Notes: generated by a model from the letters alone, not told the origin. Numbered from the stretch's first letter, positions 17,911 to 25,188 are shown. The stretch is 64,000 nucleotides of DNA from Embleya scabrispora (GCF_002024165.1 NZ_MWQN01000003.1:186001-250000); one strand, 5' to 3'. A program made the numbers and translations.

Positions 17911-17993
17911 CGTTCGACCATGCGAAGTGCGAACGTTCGACCGTACGAAGTGTTCGTACGATCTGTATGTACGAGATATTCGTACGGTCGAAC
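17911..17993. promoter_or_regulatory. Operator cluster: three copies of TTCGACCRTRCGAA and nested palindromes
   Basis: Direct copies CGTTCGACCATGCGAAGTG (17911-17929) and CGTTCGACCGTACGAAGTG (17934-17952) are 23 bp apart. A third copy is inverted: GTTCGACCGTACGAA (17935-17949) pairs perfectly with TTCGTACGGTCGAAC (17979-17993). A further perfect palindrome CGTACGAA-GTG-TTCGTACG covers 17942-17960. The block sits in the divergent promoter region of the hydrolase (start 17876) and the ArsR regulator (start 18092), and is very likely its operator. Confidence 0.75.
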
Positions 17994-18091
17994 AATGTAT
18001 GTCAAGCACGGGAAGGACGGGGGTCGGCGGGCAGCACGGCGGCAACGGCGCGCGCGGGAGGCTTTGTACGACGATCACGTACTATTGGCGG

Positions 18092-18403
18092 ATGGCCGCT
18101 CTGCACCACCCCGACATCGACGACATCGAACTCGTGTACGTCCTGGCCGCGCTCGGGCACCCCGCCCGACTGCAGATCGCCCGGGCGTTGGCCGACGGCG
18201 TCGAGCGGTACTGCGGCGAGATCATGCCCGACGTCCCCAAATCGAGCATGACCCACCACTGGCGCGCCCTGCGCGAAAGCGGCGTCATCCGCCAACGCCG
18301 CGCGGGCCGCAAGCTCTACCTGACCCTGCGCCGGGACGAACTCGACGCGCTTTTCCCGGGATTGCTCGACATCGTCCTGACCGAGCCGGTCGGTACGCGG
18401 TAG
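18092..18403 (+). CDS. ArsR family winged-helix repressor
   Basis: 103 residues from ATG at 18092. The protein reads YVLAALGHPARLQIARALADG, then CGEIMPDVPKSSMTHHWRALRESGVIRQRRAGRKLYLTLR, the ArsR-type winged helix with its recognition helix (SSMTHHWRAL). No metal-binding CxC motif is present; the single Cys is in RYCGEI. It is more likely a small-molecule or redox regulator than an arsenic sensor. It probably represses itself and the divergent hydrolase through the repeats at 17911-17993. Confidence 0.88.
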   Translation: MAALHHPDIDDIELVYVLAALGHPARLQIARALADGVERYCGEIMPDVPKSSMTHHWRALRESGVIRQRRAGRKLYLTLRRDELDALFPGLLDIVLTEPVGTR

Positions 18404-18611
18404 GCCGCGAGACGCGACCCCGATCACCCATCGGGCGCGGCGCGGCTTCGTCACCGTCGGCCGGATCTCGGGGACCGGGCGGACGTCGGCCCCAGGCTCG
18501 CTGCGACAGCGGCACGTCGCGATGCCCGGACCGGGGCGCATCCGTCGGCGCGTTCGTCACCGGACCGGTCGGCACCTCACGCAACCCGACAGCCGACGGC
18601 GAACGGCGGTG

Positions 18612-18872
18612 TCAGCCGAGGGTGTTCGTGCCATGGGGCGCCGGCGGTCGCGTACGGCTCGTCGGTTCGTACTCCCAGACCCAGCGCACACGGTGGCCTC
18701 GCGAGTCTCGGTGAGTACGGCGAGGAGTTCCGCGCGCGGCCTGCCACGCGGGGTCGTGGCGTTCGAGGGTTTGGTGGGTCTGTTCGACCGCTTGGCGGCG
18801 GACGAGGAGGTCGAGGCGGCGTTCGATCCCGATCTCGCCCACCGGGTTCGCCGGCAGCACTTCCACGCTCAC
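18612..18872 (-). CDS. Small hypothetical protein translationally coupled to a GNAT gene
   Basis: 86 residues from GTG at 18872, which overlaps the upstream acetyltransferase stop as GTGA. This coupling is the main reason to accept it. The product begins SVEVLPANPVGEIGIERRLD and continues with an Arg/His-rich, probably helical segment (VEQTHQTLERHD), ending in a basic aromatic stretch (HRVRWVWEYEP) and a Thr/Pro/Arg tail. I do not recognise the family. Confidence 0.5.
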   Translation of the reverse strand: MSVEVLPANPVGEIGIERRLDLLVRRQAVEQTHQTLERHDPAWQAARGTPRRTHRDSRGHRVRWVWEYEPTSRTRPPAPHGTNTLG

Positions 18873-19384
18873 ATTGCCGGCCAACCGGTCTCGTCCGGCA
18901 GGTCGCGCTGGTACCACGTGCCGGACTTACCGCCGAGGTCGATCGGGTCGGCCGGTCCGACCGGGACGAACCCGGCCTTGATCAGCACCCTCCGGGACGC
19001 GCCGTTGGCGAGGGCGGTGGCCGCCCGCAGCGTGCGCAGCCCGTACCGCACCGCCGCCAAACCGCACAACTCCCGGACGGCCGCCGTCGCCACGCCACGG
19101 CCGGCGACGTGTTCCGCGACCCGGTAACCGAGTTCGGCGGTGCCGCCCTCGATGTCGTACAGGTTGAACCGGCCCAGGACCGAACCGTCCTCGGCGAGGA
19201 GTACATGGAAGGCGCAGACACCGGCCTCTTGCTCGGCGAGCAAGGCGGCGTGCCGATCGGCGAAGCGCTCGTAGTATTCGTCGCCGCGGTCGGAGACGAA
19301 TGCGGCGAAGTAGGCACGGTTGGCCGACTCGAAGGCCAGGACCGCCGGGGCATGGGCGGCATCCAGTTGCTTCAACTCGGGCAC
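18869..19384 (-). CDS. GNAT N-acetyltransferase (RimJ/RimL type)
   Basis: 171 residues from GTG. It has the GNAT core: FHVLLAEDGSVLGRFNLYDI (strands 2-4), AELGYRVAEHVAGRGVATAAVRELC (acetyl-CoA pyrophosphate loop, R/QxxGxA type, ~95) and ATALANGASRRVLIKAGFVPVG. The arrangement fits the RimJ/RimL group that acetylates protein N-termini or small amines. Substrate unknown. First gene of a two-gene unit with the small protein downstream. Confidence 0.9.
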   Translation of the reverse strand: MPELKQLDAAHAPAVLAFESANRAYFAAFVSDRGDEYYERFADRHAALLAEQEAGVCAFHVLLAEDGSVLGRFNLYDIEGGTAELGYRVAEHVAGRGVATAAVRELCGLAAVRYGLRTLRAATALANGASRRVLIKAGFVPVGPADPIDLGGKSGTWYQRDLPDETGWPAM

Positions 19385-19667
19385 CGCGCAATTCTACTCG
19401 GACGGCGTCCCGCGACCATCCGGGTTTCATCGGCGGCGAACGACCCCGGGACGATGGCACATCACGACCCACGGCCTGCTTCGCAGCCCGGCTTGAAGGG
19501 CGTCGATCAGGGCCTGTGGGCGCAGGTCGGCCCAGGTGTGTTCGATGCGGCCGCCGCCGTGCCGGTGCCAGGCCGCGCGGGTGCGGGGGTGCGCGGCTCG
19601 CAGTTCGTCATCTCACCGGAAGCGGACACGAGCGGCGCCGGCCGATTCGCCCGTCTGATGGCCCTTG

Positions 19668-19714
19668 ACTTTCCTGGTGGGAAAGTCGGATGCTTACTTT
19701 CCCACCAGGAAAGT
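19668..19714. promoter_or_regulatory. Perfect 19-bp inverted repeat upstream of a membrane-protein/regulator operon
   Basis: ACTTTCCTGGTGGGAAAGT (19668-19686) and its exact reverse complement ACTTTCCCACCAGGAAAGT (19696-19714) are separated by 9 nt. Each arm is itself a palindrome, ACTTTCC/GGAAAGT. The block ends 11 bp before the ATG at 19726, overlapping the likely promoter and ribosome site. It is a strong candidate operator for the winged-helix protein encoded second in the operon, although it could also fold as an RNA hairpin in the leader. Confidence 0.7.
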
Positions 19715-19725
19715 GAGGTTCCCTC

Positions 19726-20187
19726 ATGACCGACACCGCTCCGGAGCAGGCCCGTGCCGCGCTGGACGCCGTCGACCGTGCCCGGCGCCACGTGGCCGAC
19801 GAAGTCGGCCTGCCCCGCGGCTATTGGTGGGCGATGGCCGCCGCCTGGGTCGTACTGGGCGTGCTCGGCAGCGTATGGCCGTGGCTGGGCGGAACCGCGG
19901 CAGCGGCCTTCGGCACCGGTCACGCGATCGTCGCGACGCGCCTGCTCGGCGGACGCCGACGCACCGGCCGAGTGCAGGTCAGCGCAGCCGTCGCCGGGCG
20001 CCGCACCCCGCTGGTGGTGATCGGCATGCTGGTCGTGCTCGTCGGCGCCACCATCGCCGCCGCGCTTGCGCTGAACGCCGACGGCGCGGAGCACGCCAGT
20101 GTCTGGGCTGCGGTGCTGGTAGCCGCCGTCATCGGCTTCGGCGGACCGGACATCCTGAGCGTTCTGCGCCGGTGGGCACGGGCATGA
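19726..20187 (+). CDS. Small integral membrane protein, partner of winged-helix regulator
   Basis: 153 residues from ATG, with GTGAGG 8 nt upstream. An amphipathic N-terminus (APEQARAALDAVDRARRHVADEV) precedes three hydrophobic segments: YWWAMAAAWVVLGVLGSVW, a second around PLVVIGMLVVLVGATIAAALAL, and HASVWAAVLVAAVIGFGG. Such proteins are often encoded just before a small winged-helix regulator in actinomycetes; the function is not known. The stop overlaps the next start (ATGA), so the two are made together. Confidence 0.8.
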   Translation: MTDTAPEQARAALDAVDRARRHVADEVGLPRGYWWAMAAAWVVLGVLGSVWPWLGGTAAAAFGTGHAIVATRLLGGRRRTGRVQVSAAVAGRRTPLVVIGMLVVLVGATIAAALALNADGAEHASVWAAVLVAAVIGFGGPDILSVLRRWARA

Positions 20188-20507
20188 CGGCGCCGCGGTT
20201 CGACGAACTGATCCACCCCAGCACCCGGTTGACGCTGGTGGCGACGCTGGCCGCCGCCGACTGGGCGGAGTTCGCCTATCTCAAAGACCGACTGGGGCTC
20301 TCCGAATCGGCGCTGTCCAAGCAACTCGCCACCCTCGAAGAGGCCGGTTACGTAACCACCGAGCGCCGCCTCAGCAGCGGTCGCCGCAAGGTGCGGGCCC
20401 GCCTGACCGGTGCCGGCCGGAACGCCTTCGACGGGCACGTCGCGGCGTTGCAGGCCATCGTCACCGGCGCCACAAACCCCACCGAGAGCCCCGCTACCCG
20501 CTCCTGA
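20184..20507 (+). CDS. Winged-helix (MarR/ArsR-like) transcriptional regulator
   Basis: 107 residues, coupled to the membrane protein by ATGA. FDELIHPSTRLTLVATLAAADWAEFAYLKDRLGLSESALSKQLATLEEAGYVTTERR is the winged-helix DNA-binding domain family that resembles both MarR and ArsR, with recognition helix SESALSKQLATL and wing SSGRRKVRARLTGAG. It probably binds the 19-bp inverted repeat at 19668-19714 and autoregulates this pair. Confidence 0.88.
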   Translation: MTAPRFDELIHPSTRLTLVATLAAADWAEFAYLKDRLGLSESALSKQLATLEEAGYVTTERRLSSGRRKVRARLTGAGRNAFDGHVAALQAIVTGATNPTESPATRS

Positions 20508-20690
20508 CGCGCCGTGCACGGGTGACCGCGAACGGGCCCTCGTCACAGTCCCCGGCGTGGTCGATGTCGGCCCAGTTCACCCGCGGGCGCAGCACCACTT
20601 GCCCGGCTGTGCGGCGAATGCGCAAGCGGGTGTTCTCGATCGCGTCGAGTGCGGTGGCGTACCGGGCCGGGGGCGCCTGGATCCGAGACC
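20494..20690 (-). pseudogene. C-terminal gene remnant, unknown family
   Basis: On the minus strand one frame reads PARYATALDAIENTRLRIRR and then PRVNWADIDHAGDCDEGPF before ending at a TAG (20494). The composition is protein-like, but no ATG or GTG start lies between this stretch and the upstream in-frame TGA (~20730), which is inside the neighbouring gene. It also overlaps the convergent regulator end by 14 bp. Most likely the tail of a gene whose front was lost. Confidence 0.3.
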
Positions 20691-20704
20691 GAGGACCGCC
20701 ATGC

Positions 20705-21775
20705 TCAGGCCGGAATCGGTTTCGCGAGATGAATCACACCGTCGTCGGGCGCGACCGCGCAGGGCGAGTACCCCTGCCCCTGGTAGAGCCCGAGGTTGCG
20801 GTGACTGGCGATGCCCGTCGACAGGACCATGCGACGGCACCCGCTTGCGGTTCCGGCGGATTCCGCCGCGTGCAGCAACCATCGCCCCACCCCGCGTCCG
20901 CGCAGATCGGGGACGACGGCGAGCCGACCGATGTGCAGATCGGCGTCCGTTCGACGCGTGCGCACCATACCGAGCAGTCGACCGTCCCGCCACAACCCGG
21001 TCGTCTGCCACCGGGCCAGCCACGCGCGCACCTGGTCCGGCGATTCCCGCAGGGCGGGAATGGCCAGGGTGTCGTTGGCGAGGGCTTCGTCGAGCCAGCA
21101 GCAACGCTGCAACACGGTCACCTCGGCGGCGTCGTCCGGGGTGAGGGGTCTTGCGTACGATCCGGGCAGGGGCCCGGGCACCGCGTTCGGGCGCCCGCGT
21201 TCGCGCAGCGGGGTCAGGGCGTGGGCCACGCGCACCAGTTCCGCGAGCAGCCCATGTGCGGCGTCGGCGAGATGCGCCCCCGGTCGGAAGCGGCCGTCGT
21301 GCGTCGCGTCCCCGATGCGGATCGCGACGGTCGCGCCCAGGGGAACCAGACGCAGCGCGGTGACCACTTCCTTGGCGTGCGAGACCGCCCGGGTGCCGGC
21401 GGAGGTGTTGCCGTAGCTCACGAAGCCGACCGGTTTCCACGCGCACTCGTGGCCCAGGTAGTCGAGTGCGTTCTTCAGGGTCGCCGGCATCCCGTGGTTG
21501 TACTCGGGCGTCACGACGACGAACCCGTCCGCTCGGTCGACGATCGCGCTCCATCGGCGGGTGTGCTCGTGGTGGCGGATGCCGGTCGAAGGGTGCTCCT
21601 CCTCGTCCAGGAAGGGCAGGTCCAGGTCACCGAGGGACAGGGGGACGAGGTCGGCCTCCAACGCGTGGGCGCTCGGCCCGAGCGTGTCGGTCAGCCACCG
21701 GCCGACGGCGGGGCCGAGTGCGCCGGGTCGGGTGCTGCAGACCAGGACCAGAACACGCAGGTTTTTCGTTGACAT
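20705..21775 (-). CDS. NADPH-dependent FMN reductase fused to a GNAT acetyltransferase
   Basis: 356 residues from ATG at 21775. Residues 1-190 are a flavodoxin-like NAD(P)H:FMN oxidoreductase: LVLVCSTRPGALGPAVGRWL and VVVTPEYNHGMPATLKNALDYLG (flavin loop), KPVGFVSYGNTSAGTRAV. After a linker (~GPLPGSYARPLTPDD, 205) a GNAT domain follows: LHIGRLAVVPDLRGRGVGRWLLHAAE with the acetyl-CoA R/QxxGxG/A motif, and NLGLYQGQGYSPC. The usual forms are separate proteins. Reduced flavin formation and acetylation in one chain suggests stress or xenobiotic handling. It diverges from a marR gene with a shared operator containing both start codons. Confidence 0.88.
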   Translation of the reverse strand: MSTKNLRVLVLVCSTRPGALGPAVGRWLTDTLGPSAHALEADLVPLSLGDLDLPFLDEEEHPSTGIRHHEHTRRWSAIVDRADGFVVVTPEYNHGMPATLKNALDYLGHECAWKPVGFVSYGNTSAGTRAVSHAKEVVTALRLVPLGATVAIRIGDATHDGRFRPGAHLADAAHGLLAELVRVAHALTPLRERGRPNAVPGPLPGSYARPLTPDDAAEVTVLQRCCWLDEALANDTLAIPALRESPDQVRAWLARWQTTGLWRDGRLLGMVRTRRTDADLHIGRLAVVPDLRGRGVGRWLLHAAESAGTASGCRRMVLSTGIASHRNLGLYQGQGYSPCAVAPDDGVIHLAKPIPA

Positions 21776-21815
21776 GTAAACGAAGCTAGGCGATAGGTTG
21801 ATTACATGTCAACGA
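21766..21815. promoter_or_regulatory. Perfect 14-bp inverted repeat spanning both divergent start codons (MarR operator)
   Basis: TCGTTGACATGTAA (21766-21779) and TTACATGTCAACGA (21802-21815) are exact reverse complements. Each contains the start codon of one divergent gene (21775 minus, 21806 plus). The inner GTTGACATGTAA half is MarR-operator-like. Only 30 bp separate the two starts, so both messages must be nearly leaderless or start very close, and one bound MarR dimer pair would shut both. Confidence 0.75.
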
Positions 21816-22285
21816 ACATGTCGGGCGGCCACTCCCCCAGGTGGCTCGAACCCGAGGAGGAACGCGCCTGGCGGGCGTACCGCCGGATGGTCACCGCCGT
21901 ACAGGCCCGCACCGCGCAGGATCTGGCCGACGTCGGCCTGTCCGAACCCGACTACGAGGTGCTCAGCACCCTGTCCGAACGCCTCGGACACACCGGCACC
22001 CTGCGCGAGCAGGCCGCCAAGATGCAGTGGTCCCGAAGCCGCCTGTCCCGGCACGCCACCCGCATGGAGGCGCGCGGCCTCATCCGCCGGGAACCGGATC
22101 CCGCGGACGGGCGGGGCTGCCTCCTGGCACTCACCGAACAGGGGTTGGACGTCCTGCGCCGGACCGCTCCCGCCCATCTCGCCTCGGTGCGCCGCCACTT
22201 CGTCGACCTGCTCGACGCCGAGGACCTGGCCGCCCTCGTCCGTATGGCCGCCAAGATCACGGAAGACCCCGGTTCGAGAGCGTGA
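21806..22285 (+). CDS. MarR family transcriptional regulator
   Basis: 159 residues. MarR winged helix with LSEPDYEVLSTLSERLG, LREQAAKMQWSRSRLSRHATRMEARGLIRREPDPADGRGCLLALTEQG. It diverges from the FMN-reductase/GNAT fusion and shares the palindromic operator at 21766-21815. MarR proteins release DNA on binding phenolics or on cysteine oxidation; the only Cys is in GRGCLLAL, on the wing. Likely regulates the fusion gene and itself. Confidence 0.92.
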   Translation: MSTNMSGGHSPRWLEPEEERAWRAYRRMVTAVQARTAQDLADVGLSEPDYEVLSTLSERLGHTGTLREQAAKMQWSRSRLSRHATRMEARGLIRREPDPADGRGCLLALTEQGLDVLRRTAPAHLASVRRHFVDLLDAEDLAALVRMAAKITEDPGSRA

Positions 22286-22305
22286 ACACACCGCGCGGCG
22301 GCGTG

Positions 22306-22689
22306 GCCGATCGCATCGATGGTGAACCCGAATACAGCGGCGAACCGGTCGTAGTAGGCCGTCCACTCGGTGCCGGGGGCGTTGCCCGGCATCCGGATGT
22401 GGTGGCCCGCGAGCTGCGCGGGAGTGACCGGGCGGGCCTTGGCGAAGGGGTGGCCGAGTCCGGTGAACAGGTGTCGCCCGCCAGGGAATGGCTCCACGCG
22501 TCTCCGGCGTCCGCCGCCCGCGTGCTTGCGGAGGTTGGTGACCGGCTCGGGTGCCACCAGTACCGCACGATCGGAGATCGGCGAGTCGAGTCCGGCGGTC
22601 GTGGCCGCGCGCTCGGTGGCCACACGGACCTCGCGGATGCGGGTCGAGTCGTGGACGGGGATGTCCCGCACTCGGGTCACCACGACCAC
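22306..22689 (-). pseudogene. Chimeric pseudogene: SpoIIE/RsbX-type ATP-binding N-terminus joined to a LysR fragment
   Basis: From ATG 22689 the frame reads RVRDIPVHDSTRIREVRVA and ...TNLRKHAGGG (to ~residue 60). This is the start of the HATPase region of the SpoIIE-like protein that normally follows rsbT in streptomycetes. From ~residue 66 it becomes PFPGGRHLFTGLGHPFAKAR and ...GTEWTAYYDRFAAVFGFTIDAIG, the effector domain of a LysR regulator. Both halves are incomplete. The frame runs on antisense through marR to 21952. A deletion has fused two unrelated genes in phase. Confidence 0.6.
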
Positions 22690-23114
22690 ACCGGGGGTGC
22701 CGTCGTCGGGGCGGCCCAGCTCGCGATGGTGACGGTGGTGCCCTGTCCGGGCACGGTGTCGAGGGCGAACTCGTGGACCAGGCGGCGCGATCCGCTCAGG
22801 CCCAGGCCCAGCCCCCCGGCGGTGGTCCAGCCGTCGGTCATGGCGAGTTCCACGTCGGGGATGCCGGGGCCGCTGTCGCTGAAGCGCAGTCGCAGGCCCG
22901 CCGTGGCACCCCGGCTGACGGGCGTGACCTCTACGCTGCCACCCCCGCCGTGGACGAGGGTGTTGCGCGCCAACTCGCTGGCGGCGGTGACCAGTTTCGT
23001 CTGTTCGACGAGGCCCAGACCGGCGAGAGCGGCCGCCTGGCGAACGCGTTGGCGCATCAGCGCCACGTCCGGATCGGATCGCACCTGCAGCAGCATCGTT
23101 CCGGTTCCCTTCAC
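22677..23114 (-). CDS. rsbT: RsbT-like serine kinase / anti-sigma regulatory ATPase
   Basis: 145 residues from GTG at 23114, overlapping the rsbS stop (GTGA). GHKL ATPase motifs: N-box ELARNTLVHGGGG (~50), G1 DSGPGIPD (~90) and G2 GLGLGLSGSRRLVHEF. RsbT phosphorylates RsbS/RsbR STAS domains in the stressosome switch. The C-terminus GTTVTI is followed by a nonstandard tail (ASWAAPTTAPPVWSW). The gene itself looks intact, but its RsbR partner upstream and the SpoIIE-like protein downstream are broken. Confidence 0.85.
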   Translation of the reverse strand: MKGTGTMLLQVRSDPDVALMRQRVRQAAALAGLGLVEQTKLVTAASELARNTLVHGGGGSVEVTPVSRGATAGLRLRFSDSGPGIPDVELAMTDGWTTAGGLGLGLSGSRRLVHEFALDTVPGQGTTVTIASWAAPTTAPPVWSW

Positions 23115-23545
23115 GACGGCGCCTCCGGGAAACCCGCCACCGCGCGCACCGGCCCCACGGGCGCCTCCCCCGCCGGGCCCAGGGAAGCGAAGGCGTCCTC
23201 GACGGTCAGGGCGGTGCGCAGTCCCGGAAGGTTCAGGCCCAGGTCCACCATGGTGATGGCGACCGCCGGACGGATGCCCGCGATCACCGTGTCGGCGGCC
23301 ATGAGCTTCACGCAGGCAGCGGTGTCGGCCAGGACTCGGGCCGAGAGGGAGTCGAGGATCTCGGCGGCGCCGACGTCGATGATCACACCTCCGGCGGCGC
23401 CGCCGGCCACCGCTGCGGCGACATCCTCCGCGAGTGCGGCGGCGCGGTCGTCGTCCAGACCGTCGGGAAGGGTCACCAGGAGCACGCCGCGCACGGTCGC
23501 GACCGGGACCCGGGCCGCGCGCGGGGAGGCGGGGCCGGCAGCCAC
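23111..23545 (-). CDS. rsbS: RsbS-like STAS domain protein
   Basis: 144 residues from GTG at 23545 (the most likely of few choices). VPVATVRGVLLVTLPDGLDDD opens the STAS fold. AAGGVIIDVGAAEILDSLSARVLADTA contains the Ser phosphorylation site region (ILDS). AADTVIAGIRPAVAITMVDLGLNLPGLRTALTVEDAFASL completes it. RsbS is the structural partner of RsbR in stressosomes and substrate of RsbT. It overlaps the end of the rsbR frame by ~70 nt, probably a sign of disturbance at the junction; intact operons overlap by a few bases. Confidence 0.8.
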   Translation of the reverse strand: MAAGPASPRAARVPVATVRGVLLVTLPDGLDDDRAAALAEDVAAAVAGGAAGGVIIDVGAAEILDSLSARVLADTAACVKLMAADTVIAGIRPAVAITMVDLGLNLPGLRTALTVEDAFASLGPAGEAPVGPVRAVAGFPEAPS

Positions 23546-24202
23546 GGGCCGGGGGTTCCCGCGACGGCGACGCTCGACGTACCGGCTCGACCCAGCGCCA
23601 GGGCCGGGGCGTCCGCCGGCGTCGTGCGCGTGGTGATGCCGCCCAGGTCGATGCCCAGGTGGACGATGGCCTGGGCGATCGCGGGGCGGATCCCGGAGAT
23701 GACGCATTCGGCACCCATGAGCCGGGCCGCGGCGACGGTCTTGATCAGGTGTTGGGCCGACGGCGGGTCCACGGTGGGCACGCCCGTGATGTCGAGGATC
23801 GCGGTGGCCGCGCGGTGGGCGACGATCGCTTCGAGGAGGTTCTCCATCACCACCAGGCGCAGTGTGCCGAGAAGGTCGAGCAGGCAGATCACGGCCGCGT
23901 GTCGCAGTTCGACGTCCTCGCCGCGCAGTTCGGCGTCCAGCATCTCCAGGGTGGGGCGCTCGAGGGCGGCCACCTCGCCGGCGACCTGCCCGGGCCCTGG
24001 CCGCGGTCGCGGTGACCGGACGCACGGAGGACGTGGAAGCACCCGGGTTCGACGCCGTCCGCGAACAACTCGGCGGGATGGCGGCCCTGCGAGGGCGCAC
24101 GGGACGAACGTCGGCCCAGCGGTGTGCCAACTGTTCACGGCGTTGTTCCAGGAACACCGTAACGAGCTTGGCCGCCGCTCCGTTGGCCTGCGCGTGCGTC
24201 AT
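23473..24202 (-). pseudogene. rsbR-like pseudogene with an apparent internal inversion and deletions
   Basis: ATG 24202 begins MTHAQANGAAAKLVTVFLEQ...HRWADV, a normal RsbR N-terminus, in one frame. After ~24107 the minus strand stops making sense. Instead the plus strand at ~23994-24104 reads RTEDVEAPGFDAVREQLGG and MAALRGRTG, which is what the next part of an RsbR should be. From ~23980 the minus strand resumes in another frame: VVMENLLEAIVAHRAATAIL, DITGVPTVD, ARLMGAECVISGIRPAIAQA, a clear STAS domain. The ELSTPVVKLWDG segment is eroded and the part before VVMENLL is shortened. So: local inversion, frame change and deletions. Confidence 0.6.
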
Positions 24203-24518
24203 GTCCGACTCCTCGTCGCGTCCGTCGATCGCGGATCGAAGAGCGCGCACCGAGACCCGTGACGCATGTCTAGCGGCAACAGTTGTCAGGAGTCAATAAT
24301 TCGGTACGCTTCGCGTCGGGGTCTCGGAGCGGTCCCGGCCCCTCGTGACGCGGGCACGGGTAACCGCCCCGTCACCCGATCCGCGCGCAGGGCACGGGTG
24401 AGGCCATCGGACGAAGGGAGTCGACATGGGACAACGGCCGACGTCGGGGCGCGCCCTCCTGCCGCGTGGGTCCGGCACACCCGGCACACGAGGCGCGCCG
24501 GAGGCCGGGTCGGACGCC
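24203..24518. other. Intergenic region upstream of the rsb module
   Basis: 316 bp between the start of rsbR and the end of the marR gene at 24519. It should hold the promoter of the minus-strand rsb genes. A short AT-rich patch (AGTTGTCAGGAGTCAATAAT, around 24281-24300) stands out. No gene or strong repeat is seen. Confidence 0.4.
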
Positions 24519-25007
24519 TCAAGCGGTTCGGGCGCGGGAGCCGGGCGGCACTGCCGCCGCCTCGTCCCGGAGAGGGACGGCGGCCTCCCGCAGGGATTCG
24601 AGGCCCTTCAGCAGCATCGCCCGGGATTCGACCGGCATGCGCGCGACGACGACCGCCAGTTCGCGTTCACGGCGGTCCCGCAGGTCGGCCAGGAAGGCGC
24701 GGCCCCGCCCGCTCAGCCGCAGGCGCAGTTCTCGGCGACTGCTGACACTGGGCAGGCGCTCGACGAAGCCCACCGCGTGCAGGCGGTCGCACAGGCGGCT
24801 CGTCGAGGAGGGCGTCGACCCCAGGCCGTCGGCCAACGTACGCAGGTTGATCCCCTCGTGCTGCTCGAGCAAAAACAACGCGCGCAACTGCGAGGCGGAA
24901 ACGGGTGCCGTGGACGCGCGCCCCAGGAGCATCTCGAGCAACTCGGCCGCCGCGGTCGTCACGCGCCCGGTCCCGTCCGAACGGTCGTGCCGGGGGGTGG
25001 TTGCCAT
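24519..25007 (-). CDS. MarR family transcriptional regulator (phosphatase-linked, first)
   Basis: 162 residues from ATG at 25007 with AAGG upstream; the longer open frame is not needed. SASQLRALFLLEQHEGINLRTLADGLGSTPSSTSRLCDRLHAVGFVERLPSVSSRRELRLRLSGRG is the MarR winged helix, with recognition helix STPSSTSRLCDRL. The tail has ARMPVESRAMLLKGLESL. It is 38% or so like the second MarR at 26.5-27.0 kb by eye, sharing the SxSQLRAL...SRLCDRL pattern. It diverges from a SpoIIE-type phosphatase, a common actinomycete pairing. Confidence 0.88.
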   Translation of the reverse strand: MATTPRHDRSDGTGRVTTAAAELLEMLLGRASTAPVSASQLRALFLLEQHEGINLRTLADGLGSTPSSTSRLCDRLHAVGFVERLPSVSSRRELRLRLSGRGRAFLADLRDRRERELAVVVARMPVESRAMLLKGLESLREAAVPLRDEAAAVPPGSRARTA

Positions 25008-25071
25008 GATCACCGCCTTGTTCCGACGCCGAAAGGCCGCCCGATCCGACGGCCGCGCCGGAGCCACGATA

Positions 25072-25100
25072 GACACTATAAAAGCAGACGCTATGAAAGC
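25072..25100. repeat. Tandem direct repeat in the divergent MarR/phosphatase promoter region
   Basis: GACACTATAAAAGC (25072-25085) and GACGCTATGAAAGC (25087-25100) match at 12 of 14 positions with 15-bp period. The spot is AT-rich for this genome and includes TATAGT on the minus strand, a possible -10 for the marR gene. It may be the operator for the MarR protein. Confidence 0.45.
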
Positions 25101-25188
25101 GGTTGATCCGACAGGCGGTCCGGGCCGTTCCGCGAACACGCCCCAGGGTGCCCTCGCGCACCCCACAGAGAACGGCTGAACAAAGACT

